Shown here: positions 1 through 5,814 of the stretch, one piece after another
How positions within the stretch are numbered: position 1 is the first letter of the stretch
Layout of the letters: each line of letters begins with the position of its first letter
Assembly (NCBI GenBank): GCA_030039775.1
Contig: JASHUX010000276.1
Coordinates: 1 to 6,120 of the forward strand
Source of the DNA: Alphaproteobacteria bacterium
Lineage (GTDB): Bacteria; Pseudomonadota; Alphaproteobacteria; ATCC43930; CGMCC-115725
DNA length: 6,120 nt
Direction: 5' to 3'
Notes under the pieces: generated by a model
Database searches by the model: none
What the model saw: the letters and a program-made list of their open reading frames with translations, nothing else
Told to the model about the DNA's origin: nothing
Translations under genes and position numbers: made by a program

Positions 1-2
1 TC

Positions 3-527
3 GGCGTGCTTTACGGCAAGAAAGCGATCCTGGAATCGATGCCACCATTCCAAGGCGGTGGCGACATGATCCTCAACGTCACGTTCGAAAAGACGTTATA
101 TCAGGATCCACCGTCACGGTTTGAAGCCGGAACGCCCGATATCGCCGGGGCGGTCGGTCTCGCCATCGCGCTCGACTACGTCGATGGCATCGGCCGCGAC
201 GCGATCCTCGCCCACGAAGAACAGCTTACCGGCTACGGTGTCGACAAGATCGCCGGGATGTCCGGCGTACGGTTGGTCGGCGCGGGACAGCGGCGGCTGG
301 GCATTCTCTCGGTCGAGGCCGAAGGCATTCATCCGCACGATCTCGCCACCTTGCTCGACGGGCACAATGTCGCGGTACGCGCCGGTCATCATTGCGCGCA
401 GCCGCTGATGGACAAGCTGGGGCTCGGCGCCACGACGCGCGCGTCATTCGGAGTCTATAACGACGAGCGCGACATCGACGCGTTAGCCGCCGCGATCAAG
501 GCGGCGCAAAAGACCTTCAAACGGTGA
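3..527 (+). CDS. sufS: Cysteine desulfurase SufS, C-terminal part (5' end outside window)
   Basis: PLP-dependent cysteine desulfurase of the SUF pathway. It removes sulfur from L-cysteine as a persulfide on its own cysteine and passes it on for Fe-S cluster assembly in the cytoplasm. About 174 residues are visible, already in frame at the window edge, so the N-terminal part and the PLP lysine lie upstream. Visible family marks are GVLYGK followed by the GGGDMI loop, FEAGTPDIAGAVGL, and the active-site loop RAGHHCAQPLM, with the catalytic Cys codon at 393-395. This RAGHHCAQPLM loop is typical of SufS (group II) rather than IscS. The stop TGA overlaps the GTG that could start the next gene, and the following SufU-like gene suggests SufU rather than SufE is the sulfur acceptor. 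Family identity is secure; the kinetic group is inferred from the motif and the neighbour. Confidence 0.95.
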   Translation, partial: GVLYGKKAILESMPPFQGGGDMILNVTFEKTLYQDPPSRFEAGTPDIAGAVGLAIALDYVDGIGRDAILAHEEQLTGYGVDKIAGMSGVRLVGAGQRRLGILSVEAEGIHPHDLATLLDGHNVAVRAGHHCAQPLMDKLGLGATTRASFGVYNDERDIDALAAAIKAAQKTFKR

Positions 528-532
528 CGCGT

Positions 533-997
533 ATGGATTTGCGCGATCTCTACCAGGACATCATTCTCGATCATGGCCAGCATCCGCGGAATTTCCACAA
601 GCTTGAGCACGCGAGTCATTTCGCCAACGGCCACAATCCGCTGTGCGGCGATCGCGTCACGGTGTATGTCGAACTCGACGGCGACAAGATCAAGGATGTG
701 AGTTTCGAGGGGCGCGGCTGCGCGATCAGCCAGGCCTCGGCTTCGCTGATGACTGAAATTCTCAAAGGCAAGACGCTGGCCGACGCGGACGCGCTGTTCA
801 AATCTTTCCGCGCCAAAGTGACTGGCGGCGATGAGACGGCGGTGCCGACGGAACTCGAGGAAGACGCGGAACGCCTCGAGCCGCTGACCGGCGTGAAGAC
901 CTATCCGGCGCGCGTTAAGTGCGCCACCTTGGCATGGCATGCGTTCGAGGCCGCGCTTAAGAACGGCGCCGCCGGCGCCACCATTAAGACCGAGTGA
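533..997 (+). CDS. sufU: SufU-type Fe-S assembly / sulfur-transfer protein
   Basis: NifU/IscU-fold protein of the SUF system, about 154 residues. In the Firmicutes SufU family it binds zinc and accepts persulfide sulfur from SufS; an older view treats it as a scaffold. The N-terminal DLRDLYQDIILDHGQHPRN is the usual family opening. The three conserved cysteines are Cys38 (PLCGD), Cys63 (GRGCAIS) and Cys130 (VKCATLAW), with Asp40 as the fourth expected zinc ligand. The spacing of 67 residues between the second and third cysteines is longer than in IscU and fits the insertion that marks SufU. I chose ATG 533 because homologues begin near DLRDLY; GTG 524, overlapping the sufS stop as GTGA, would add three residues. 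It is probably cotranscribed with sufS and translationally coupled to it. Confidence 0.93.
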   Translation: MDLRDLYQDIILDHGQHPRNFHKLEHASHFANGHNPLCGDRVTVYVELDGDKIKDVSFEGRGCAISQASASLMTEILKGKTLADADALFKSFRAKVTGGDETAVPTELEEDAERLEPLTGVKTYPARVKCATLAWHAFEAALKNGAAGATIKTE

Positions 998-1002
998 CAA
1001 CG

Positions 1003-1398
1003 ATGACTCCCGACGACAAGCCGCCCTTTGATTTTCCCGGCGACCCTGCCGAACTCACCGCGGACGTGGTGCGGCCGGATTCTGATCCCGCGGACGCCAA
1101 GCTGACCGAACGCGTCGTCGAGGCGCTGAAGACCGTACGTGATCCGGAAATCCCCGTGAACCTGATCGACCTCGGCCTGATCTATGAGCTTCTCGTGAAC
1201 AAAGATGGCACGGTTTATGTCGAGATGACGCTGACTACGCCGGCTTGCCCGGCCGCGATCGCGCTGCCCGGCGAGGTCGAGAACGCGGTGAAGCAAGTCG
1301 AGGGCATCAAGGAGGCGCGGGTCAAGGTGGTATGGACACCGCCCTGGACCCAAGACCGGATGAGCGAAGAAGCGCGGCTCGAACTCGGGCTGCTCTAG
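1003..1398 (+). CDS. sufT: SufT-like DUF59/MIP18 Fe-S maturation protein
   Basis: Small cytoplasmic protein of the MIP18/DUF59 family (about 131 residues from ATG 1003), known in SUF operons as SufT, where it helps deliver or mature Fe-S clusters. The first 35 or so residues are a polar, acidic, low-similarity lead. The domain follows with KTVRDPEIPVNLIDLGLIY (DPEIP at 47-51), MTLTTPACPAA with the conserved Cys82, LPGEVENAV, and a C-terminal VVWTPPWTQDRMSEEARLELG, which is typical of the SUF-associated subgroup. PaaD, another DUF59 protein, is less likely because of the C-terminal tail and the suf context. GTG 994 overlaps the sufU stop and would add three residues, so the exact start is uncertain. 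It ends the suf block: no sufA-like gene follows on this strand in the window. Confidence 0.9.
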   Translation: MTPDDKPPFDFPGDPAELTADVVRPDSDPADAKLTERVVEALKTVRDPEIPVNLIDLGLIYELLVNKDGTVYVEMTLTTPACPAAIALPGEVENAVKQVEGIKEARVKVVWTPPWTQDRMSEEARLELGLL

Positions 1399-1458
1399 CC
1401 CATCACAGAAATTTGCGAGACGAACGCGCCGGCCGTCTTTATCATCGCCCGATCACGT

Positions 1459-1467
1459 GGGAGAGGG
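1459..1467 (+). promoter_or_regulatory. Ribosome-binding site deciding the start of the class II cytochrome
   Basis: A purine-rich GGGAGAGGG run lies just ahead of ATG 1472, with GGAG ending about 8 bases before it. An upstream in-frame GTG at 1457 would place this sequence inside the gene and put four extra residues before the signal peptide, so ATG 1472 is preferred. Confidence 0.65.
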
Positions 1468-1471
1468 CAGG

Positions 1472-1957
1472 ATGAGCAAGATCAGGACCGCCATCGCCGT
1501 CGGCGTGGCGCTTGTCATAGGCGTCGGTTTCACGATCGGCGTCGTGGCCCAGGACAAAGCCGCCGCGGTCAAAGAACGACAGGACACGATGAAGCAGCAG
1601 GCCGGCGACCTGAAATACATCGCCGACTTCGCCAAGGGCGTCTCGGGCGATCAGGCGACCGCGGTTCAGAAGGCCGAAGATCTGCATTCGCTCAGCGCCA
1701 AGCTGCCGACGTTGTTTCCGGCGGGCACGAGCAACGCCGATCTGCCGGACGTGAAGACCTACGCCAAACCGAATATCTGGACCGATCAGGACAATTTCAA
1801 AGCTAGTATCGCCAAGCTCCCCGAGTTGGAGCAGGGATTGGTTGATGCGGTGAAAGCGGGCGAGAAGCCGAAGATTCTCGCGGCGATCGGCAATCTCGGC
1901 AAGAACGGCTGCGGCGCGTGTCACTCCACGTATCGCGCAAAGATGCCGCAGCAATAG
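1472..1957 (+). CDS. Secreted class II c-type cytochrome (c'/c-556 family)
   Basis: Periplasmic monoheme cytochrome of the four-helix c'/c-556 family, 161 residues. Residues 1-26 form a Sec signal peptide: KIR, then a hydrophobic stretch to GVVA, with cleavage likely before QDKAAA. The mature protein opens with VKERQDTMKQQAGDLK, the family's first helix; Met40 sits where c-556 types place the sixth heme ligand, so a low-spin c-556 is more likely than a high-spin c'. The heme site CGACH (Cys147, Cys150, His151) is near the C-terminus, as usual in this family. Its length fits the family. It follows sufT after a 73-base gap in which I see no clear terminator. The 3' end overlaps the next cytochrome by 40 bases. 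It probably carries electrons for the diheme cytochrome or a dehydrogenase; partners are not visible. Confidence 0.92.
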   Translation: MSKIRTAIAVGVALVIGVGFTIGVVAQDKAAAVKERQDTMKQQAGDLKYIADFAKGVSGDQATAVQKAEDLHSLSAKLPTLFPAGTSNADLPDVKTYAKPNIWTDQDNFKASIAKLPELEQGLVDAVKAGEKPKILAAIGNLGKNGCGACHSTYRAKMPQQ

Positions 1958-2826
1958 CGTTCGGCCTATTTTCGGTGATCGCGGCCGCCGCGCCGGCGGC
2001 GGCCGGCGATGCCGCGGTGAAGCGTGGCGAATATCTGTTCGTCGCGGCGGATTGCACGTCCTGTCATACGGACACCCAACACAAAGGCGCCTTCCTCGCG
2101 GGCGGGCCGCCGCTGGCGACGCCGTTCGGCGTGTTCTATGCGCCCAATATCACGACTGACCCGCACGATGGTATCGGCAACTGGACCGAAGCCGATTTTC
2201 ACCGCGCGCTGCGGTCCGGGATCGGCCATGGCGGCGAATATCTCTATCCGGTGTTTCCGTTTACGTCGTTCACAAACCTGACCGATCAGGACATCGCCGA
2301 CCTATACGCGTATCTGCGCACGGTTCCGCCGGTGGCGCAGCCGAACAAGGCGGACGATATCACCCCGCCGTTCGGCTGGCGCTTCCTGTTGTGGTTCTGG
2401 CGTGCGCTGTTCTTCCGCGAGGGGCCGCTGCCTACAGGGCCGGGACACGATGCCGAATGGCAGCGAGGCCGCTATCTCGCCGAGGCGGTCGCTCATTGCC
2501 AGGAATGTCACACGCCCCGCAATCTGCTCGGCGCTTTGGACGAAAGCGTGGCGTATTCGGGCAATCCCGATGGGCCGGATAAGCAAGACGCGCCGAACAT
2601 CACGTCCGACCCGTCGAGCGCCATCGCCAATTGGAGCGTCGATGATTTGACGCAATTGCTGACTGATGGGCAGACGCCGGATTTCGATTATGTCGGCTCC
2701 GGCATGGCCGAGGTGGTGAAGGGCACGGGCGCGCTGACCAAGGCGGATCGCCGCGCCATCGCGGTCTATATCAAGTCGCAGCCGCCTATCCATACCGAAC
2801 GTCGCGAAAAGAAGAAGCCCGAGTGA
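1918..2826 (+). CDS. Secreted diheme cytochrome c (class I, alcohol-dehydrogenase-cytochrome type)
   Basis: Periplasmic electron carrier, 302 residues from GTG 1918, similar in layout to the heme domains of the cytochrome c subunits of membrane-bound dehydrogenases. A signal peptide is visible (SRK, then AAAIAFGLFSVIAAAAPAAAG, cleavage near residue 30). Heme 1 is CTSCH (46-50), followed by APNITTDPHDGIGNWTEADF and the LYPVFPFTSF loop. A linker with FGWRFLLWFWRALFFREGP (about 152-170) leads to heme 2, CQECH (194-198), with Met263 in YVGSGMAEVV as its likely sixth ligand. Apart from the initiator there is no other Met, so heme 1 lacks a Met ligand. The next in-frame start, GTG 1975, would remove the charged part of the signal peptide, which supports 1918 despite no good ribosome-binding site. 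The tail is rich in Lys and Glu. Probably cotranscribed with the preceding cytochrome; its redox partner is unknown. Confidence 0.88.
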   Translation: MSLHVSRKDAAAIAFGLFSVIAAAAPAAAGDAAVKRGEYLFVAADCTSCHTDTQHKGAFLAGGPPLATPFGVFYAPNITTDPHDGIGNWTEADFHRALRSGIGHGGEYLYPVFPFTSFTNLTDQDIADLYAYLRTVPPVAQPNKADDITPPFGWRFLLWFWRALFFREGPLPTGPGHDAEWQRGRYLAEAVAHCQECHTPRNLLGALDESVAYSGNPDGPDKQDAPNITSDPSSAIANWSVDDLTQLLTDGQTPDFDYVGSGMAEVVKGTGALTKADRRAIAVYIKSQPPIHTERREKKKPE

Positions 2827-2858
2827 CAGTCTGTGCCGCTTCCGCTAAGACAGGCGGC

Positions 2859-3524
2859 ATGATCGACAAGCAAGTCAAAAACGTGACGGAAGCCGTTTCG
2901 GGCATCAAGGACGGTTCGACCTTGTTGTTCGCGGGGTTCGGCGCGGTCGGCGAGCCGGTCGAGTTGATCCAGGCACTGCTCGATTCCGGCGCGCGCGATC
3001 TGACCGTCGTGTGCAACAACAGCGGCACGGGTGAAGTCGGCCTCGCAAAGCTGATCAAGGAGCGGCGCGTCACGAAGTTGGTCTGTTCCTTCCCGCGCAC
3101 TAGCGATTCCCATTGTTTCGAGGAAGCCTTCGCCGAAGGCGCCATCGAACTGGAATTGGTGCCACAGGGCACCATGAGCGAGCGGATGCGTGCGGCGGGC
3201 GCCGGCATCGCGGGCTTCTACACCAAGACCAGCGCCGGAACGAAGCTCGCGGCCGGCAAGGAGACGCGCGAGTTCGACGGCAAGACATACGTGCTGGAGA
3301 AGCCGCTGAAGGGCGACGTCGCGCTCATCAAGGCGCTGAAGGCCGACCGCTGGGGCAATCTCGTGTATCGGAAGTCGGCGCGGAACTTCAATCCCGTGAT
3401 GGCGATGGCGGCGGACCTGACCATCGCGCAAGTGAAAGAGATCGTGCCGCTCGGCGCGCTCGATCCCGAGATCATCGTCACGCCGAGCATCTTCGTCGAC
3501 CGTATCGTGGAGGTGGGCCAATGA
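2859..3524 (+). CDS. pcaI: CoA-transferase subunit A, 3-oxoadipate CoA-transferase-like
   Basis: Alpha subunit of a family I CoA-transferase, about 221 residues. With subunit B it moves CoA from succinyl-CoA to 3-oxoadipate (beta-ketoadipate pathway), or to acetoacetate if it is a SCOT. The start MIDKQVKNVTEAVSGIKDG matches the usual N-terminus; GTG 2823, overlapping the previous stop, would add 12 atypical residues. Visible family marks are the FAGFGAVGEP glycine loop (24-33), VCNNSGTGEVGLAKL, VCSFPRTSDS, ELVPQGTMSERMRAAGAGI, and ADRWGNLVYRKSARNFNPVMAMAA. The CSFPRxSDS and DRWGNLxYRK patterns resemble PcaI more than ScoA, from memory of those sequences. It is coupled to subunit B by an ATGA overlap. 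The CoA-transferase call is secure; the substrate is inferred. Confidence 0.9.
   Translation: MIDKQVKNVTEAVSGIKDGSTLLFAGFGAVGEPVELIQALLDSGARDLTVVCNNSGTGEVGLAKLIKERRVTKLVCSFPRTSDSHCFEEAFAEGAIELELVPQGTMSERMRAAGAGIAGFYTKTSAGTKLAAGKETREFDGKTYVLEKPLKGDVALIKALKADRWGNLVYRKSARNFNPVMAMAADLTIAQVKEIVPLGALDPEIIVTPSIFVDRIVEVGQ
3509..3514 (+). promoter_or_regulatory. Ribosome-binding site of the CoA-transferase B subunit
   Basis: A full GGAGGT sits inside the end of the A-subunit gene, 6 bases before the ATG at 3521 that overlaps the A-subunit stop (ATGA). This fixes the B-subunit start and suggests strong, coupled translation, which suits a 1:1 two-subunit enzyme. Confidence 0.75.
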
Positions 3525-4192
3525 ATCAGCTTTCGCGGCGGCAGATCGCGTGGCGCGCGGCGCAGGACATTCGCGACGGCGCCTACGTCAATCTCGGCAT
3601 CGGCCTACCAACGCTGGTATCGGACTTCATCCCGAAGGACCGGGAGGTCGTGCTGCACAGCGAGAACGGCATTCTCGGTATGGGGCCGGCGCCGAAAAAG
3701 GGCGAGGAAGACCCCGACCTCATCAATGCCGGCAAGGGCCTGACGACGCTGATCCCGGGTGGTGCCTTCTTTCACCACAACGACGCGTTTCTGATGATCC
3801 GCGGCGGCCATATCGACATCGCGCTGCTCGGCGCCTACGAAGTGTCGGAAAAGGGCGACCTCGCCAACTGGACGGTCGAGGACCCGTCGACCCCGCCGGG
3901 CGTCGGCGGCGCCATGGACTTGGCGGCGGGCGCCAAGGAAATCCGTATCCTCCTCGAGCACAACACCAAAGAAGGCGCGCCGCGCATCCGCAAGCAATGC
4001 CAATACCCGCTGACGGCGCCCGGCGTGGTGAAGCGCATCTACACCAACCTCGCGGTGATCGACGTTACGCCCGACGGGTTGGTCGCGCGCGAGATCGTCC
4101 AGGGTCTCGACTTCGCCGGCCTGCAGGACAAGACCGAGGCCCGGCTGATGCTCGCCAACGATTGGCGGATGCTCGAAGCACCCGCGGTTTAG
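3521..4192 (+). CDS. pcaJ: CoA-transferase subunit B, 3-oxoadipate CoA-transferase-like
   Basis: Beta subunit of the same CoA-transferase, 223 residues, carrying the catalytic glutamate that forms the glutamyl-CoA thioester. Visible marks are AYVNLGIGLPTLVSDFI (21-37), LHSENGILGMGP with Glu48 in the SENG motif, GEEDPDLINAGK, GGAFFHHNDAF, MIRGGHIDIALLGAYEVS, KGDLANW, and GGAMDLAAGAK. The LGMGPxPxxGEEDxDLINAGK segment is close to PcaJ. The start is fixed by the GGAGGT at 3509-3514. The last ~20 residues (KTEARLMLANDWRMLEAPAV) extend slightly beyond the DFxxLQ ending typical of PcaJ. The TAG stop shares bases with the stop of the convergent thioesterase gene. With a thiolase nearby on the other strand, conversion of 3-oxoadipate to succinyl-CoA and acetyl-CoA is the likely route; acetoacetate is the alternative substrate. 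Confidence 0.9.
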   Translation: MNQLSRRQIAWRAAQDIRDGAYVNLGIGLPTLVSDFIPKDREVVLHSENGILGMGPAPKKGEEDPDLINAGKGLTTLIPGGAFFHHNDAFLMIRGGHIDIALLGAYEVSEKGDLANWTVEDPSTPPGVGGAMDLAAGAKEIRILLEHNTKEGAPRIRKQCQYPLTAPGVVKRIYTNLAVIDVTPDGLVAREIVQGLDFAGLQDKTEARLMLANDWRMLEAPAV

Positions 4193-4635
4193 CGGGCGAC
4201 GCGCGCCTCTAACCACGTTCGCAGCACATCCGGGAGCGGCGTCGACCGGCGTGTCTTGCCGTCGATCGTCACCATCACCGAAACGGCTGTCGCGACGCAG
4301 CGGTCGCCGCTGAACACGCCATGCTCCAGCCGCCACGAGGTGCGGCCGACCGCGAGCAATCGTGTCCCGATATCGACCGTGCCCGGCCAATGCAGCTCGC
4401 CGCGGAAATCGATCTCGACACGCACCACGACGAAGCCTAGGCCGGTGCGGTCGAGCGTCAGCAGATCGTCGCGCATGAACTCGATGCGCCCGGTCTCGGC
4501 GAAGGTCGCGAACACCGCGTTATTGACGTGGCCCTGCCGGTCGGTGTCGCCGAGCCGCAACTTTTCGTAGGCCCAGCTCGTGTAAGAGCTGCGCTCCGTC
4601 GCGGGCGGCAGGGTCGTTGGGGCGGAGTCAGGCAT
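4189..4635 (-). CDS. Acyl-CoA thioesterase, hotdog fold (4HBT/YbgC type)
   Basis: Cytoplasmic single-domain hotdog-fold thioesterase, 148 residues, expected to hydrolyse an acyl-CoA or aryl-CoA thioester. A polar N-terminal lead of about 20 residues precedes the 4HBT motif KLRLGDTDRQGHVNNAVFATFAETGR (25-50), where Asp32 occupies the position of the catalytic acid of YbgC and 4-hydroxybenzoyl-CoA thioesterases. The rest fits the fold: VVVRVEIDFRGELHWPGTVDIGTRL, then GRTSWRLEHGVF. ATG 4635 has an AAGGGGGA ribosome-binding site ten bases upstream (complement of 4646-4651). The leader also carries the double-hairpin repeat at 4658-4734. The gene is convergent with pcaJ, and the two stop codons interlock over four bases. 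The substrate cannot be read from sequence; the CoA-transferase and thiolase neighbours suggest removal of CoA from a pathway intermediate, which is inference. Confidence 0.88.
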   Translation of the reverse strand: MPDSAPTTLPPATERSSYTSWAYEKLRLGDTDRQGHVNNAVFATFAETGRIEFMRDDLLTLDRTGLGFVVVRVEIDFRGELHWPGTVDIGTRLLAVGRTSWRLEHGVFSGDRCVATAVSVMVTIDGKTRRSTPLPDVLRTWLEARVAR

Positions 4636-4770
4636 CGATTAAGCGTCCCCCTTTATTCGTCATTCCCGCGAAAGCGGGAATCCAGAGCCACCGCACGTCA
4701 CTTGCCCTGGGTCCCTGCTTTCGCAGGGACGACGAACTTGGTGTCTTGGTGGTTCATACTTTTTTCGGTG
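4636..4770. other. Intergenic gap between hydrolase and thioesterase genes
   Basis: The only sizeable non-coding stretch in the window (135 bases). It holds the palindromic repeat at 4658-4734 and, on the minus strand, the ribosome-binding site of the thioesterase (complement of 4646-4651). Neither hairpin is followed by a T-run on the minus strand, so I do not call an intrinsic terminator. No promoter could be recognised with confidence, although a minus-strand promoter for the thioesterase could lie here. Confidence 0.7.
4658..4734. repeat. REP-like palindromic repeat with two GAAA/TTTC hairpins
   Basis: Two 28-base arms (4658-4685 and 4707-4734) are inverted copies of each other, matching at 22 of 28 positions, separated by 21 bases. 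Each arm is itself a perfect hairpin: an 8-bp stem at 4662-4669/4674-4681 with a GAAA loop, and an 8-bp stem at 4711-4718/4723-4730 with a TTTC loop, which reads GAAA on the other strand. Differences between arms keep each small stem fully paired, which suggests selection for the short hairpins or recent descent from a family of such elements. Similar CGTCATTCCCGC palindromes are dispersed through many alphaproteobacterial and other proteobacterial genomes. This copy lies in the leader of the minus-strand thioesterase gene. Copy number in this genome cannot be judged here. Confidence 0.85.
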
Positions 4771-5814
4771 TTACGTCCGGTGGAAGAGCCAGGCGGCGTC
4801 GGCGCGATCCTCGCGCGCGAGGGCGCCGAGCGTCACGCCATATTGGAGATGCGCCAGCGCTTCGCCGAGAGCGAACGCCATCTGGCGTTGGTCGAGCGTG
4901 CGGTGGCGAAACATCATCGGCACGACCTCCGCCGCGGTCTTGGGCGCGTCGGTTGCCGCGAGCACTTCGTCCATGCGTGCCGCGTGGTGGTCACGCAATT
5001 GGCGCAGCCGGTTGTGCAGGCGGTGGAAGGGCAGATTGTGCGACGGTAGCACCAGTACCGAATCCGGCACCGTCTCTTCGAGCGTGTTGGTGGTAGCGAT
5101 AAAATTGCCGAGCGGGTCCTCGGCGTCGCGGCCGGGCCACAGCGAGACGTTGGGCGTGATCTTGGGCAGCACCTGGTCGCCGGCGATCATGATGTCGAGT
5201 TCCGGGCACCACAGGCAGCAATGTTCCGGCGCGTGGCCGCGCCCGACGATGACGCGCCAGTCGCGCCCGCCGATCGACAGCACTGTGCCGTCTTCGAGGC
5301 GGTGGTAGGTCGCCGGCACCGGGCTCGACGGCACGCGCGTGATCATGCGCGCCTGCGCCATCGCCTCGGCCTCGCCGCCGAGCCCGCCGCGGCGGAACAA
5401 CGCGACGCCGCTTTCGACCAGGATCTTGCCGGGCTCCAGGCTGAAACGCCGGCCCATCGTCCATTCAGTCTCGCTGATCCACAGCTCGATGCCGTGCGTT
5501 TCGCACAGCCACCCGGCGAGGCCGATATGGTCGGGGTGCGCGTGCGTCACGATGAGCCGCGTCACTTTGCGGCCCTTGAGCGCGCCGGCGAACACTTGCT
5601 CCCACACTTGTTTCGAGGCGTTGGAGAAAATGCCGGTGTCGACCAGCGCCACGCCGTCGCCGTCCTCCAATTGCCACAGATTGATGTGGTTCAAGGACGA
5701 GGGCAGGGGCATGGTCAGCCACCGCACCCCCGGCGCGATGTCAATCACCGTGCCGGGGTCGGGGTTGCGGTCGTAGAGATAATCGAGCGCGGTCGCGCCC
5801 GCGTCAGGACTCAT
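4771..5814 (-). CDS. Metallo-beta-lactamase-fold hydrolase with C-terminal helical domain
   Basis: Cytoplasmic metal-dependent hydrolase of the glyoxalase II/LACTB2-like part of the MBL superfamily, 347 residues, no signal peptide. After [21 protein letters not shown] (about 41-61) comes the metal motif THAHPDHIG with His91, His93, Asp95 and His96. Further ligands are probably His194 (GRGHAPEH), Asp213 (AGDQVLP) and His259 (LPSHN). From about 268 a helical segment ([32 protein letters not shown]) resembles the winged-helix tail of LACTB2-type proteins. ATG 5814 overlaps the thiolase stop as ATGA; an upstream in-frame start would lie inside the thiolase gene. The family acts on thioesters, lactones, phosphodiesters or RNA; coupling to a thiolase hints at a thioester substrate, but the real reaction is unknown. 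Confidence 0.88.
   Translation of the reverse strand: MSPDAGATALDYLYDRNPDPGTVIDIAPGVRWLTMPLPSSLNHINLWQLEDGDGVALVDTGIFSNASKQVWEQVFAGALKGRKVTRLIVTHAHPDHIGLAGWLCETHGIELWISETEWTMGRRFSLEPGKILVESGVALFRRGGLGGEAEAMAQARMITRVPSSPVPATYHRLEDGTVLSIGGRDWRVIVGRGHAPEHCCLWCPELDIMIAGDQVLPKITPNVSLWPGRDAEDPLGNFIATTNTLEETVPDSVLVLPSHNLPFHRLHNRLRQLRDHHAARMDEVLAATDAPKTAAEVVPMMFRHRTLDQRQMAFALGEALAHLQYGVTLGALAREDRADAAWLFHRT

Noticed and set aside
455..1000. Long minus-strand open frame opposite sufU
   Set aside because: It mirrors the sufU codons in GC-rich DNA, shows no family motif, and the plus-strand gene is certain. The same holds for the other long antisense frames.
1416..1440. Possible terminator after sufT (GACG...CGTC followed by TTT)
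   Set aside because: Only four bases pair across the arms and the T-run is three bases long; too weak for an intrinsic terminator.
1413..1445. Possible sigma-70 promoter (TTGCGA and TATCAT) before the class II cytochrome
   Set aside because: The spacing between the two boxes is 21 bases and the match is partial, so it cannot be told from chance.
3605..4390. Minus-strand open frame across pcaJ and the thioesterase
   Set aside because: It covers two well-supported genes, is rich in Arg and Ala as expected from shadow translation, and has no recognisable domain.
4658..4734. CRISPR array or intrinsic terminator at the repeat
   Set aside because: There are only two copies, in inverted orientation, with one spacer-like gap, and no cas genes are present. 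No T-run follows the hairpins on the minus strand, which is the relevant one.
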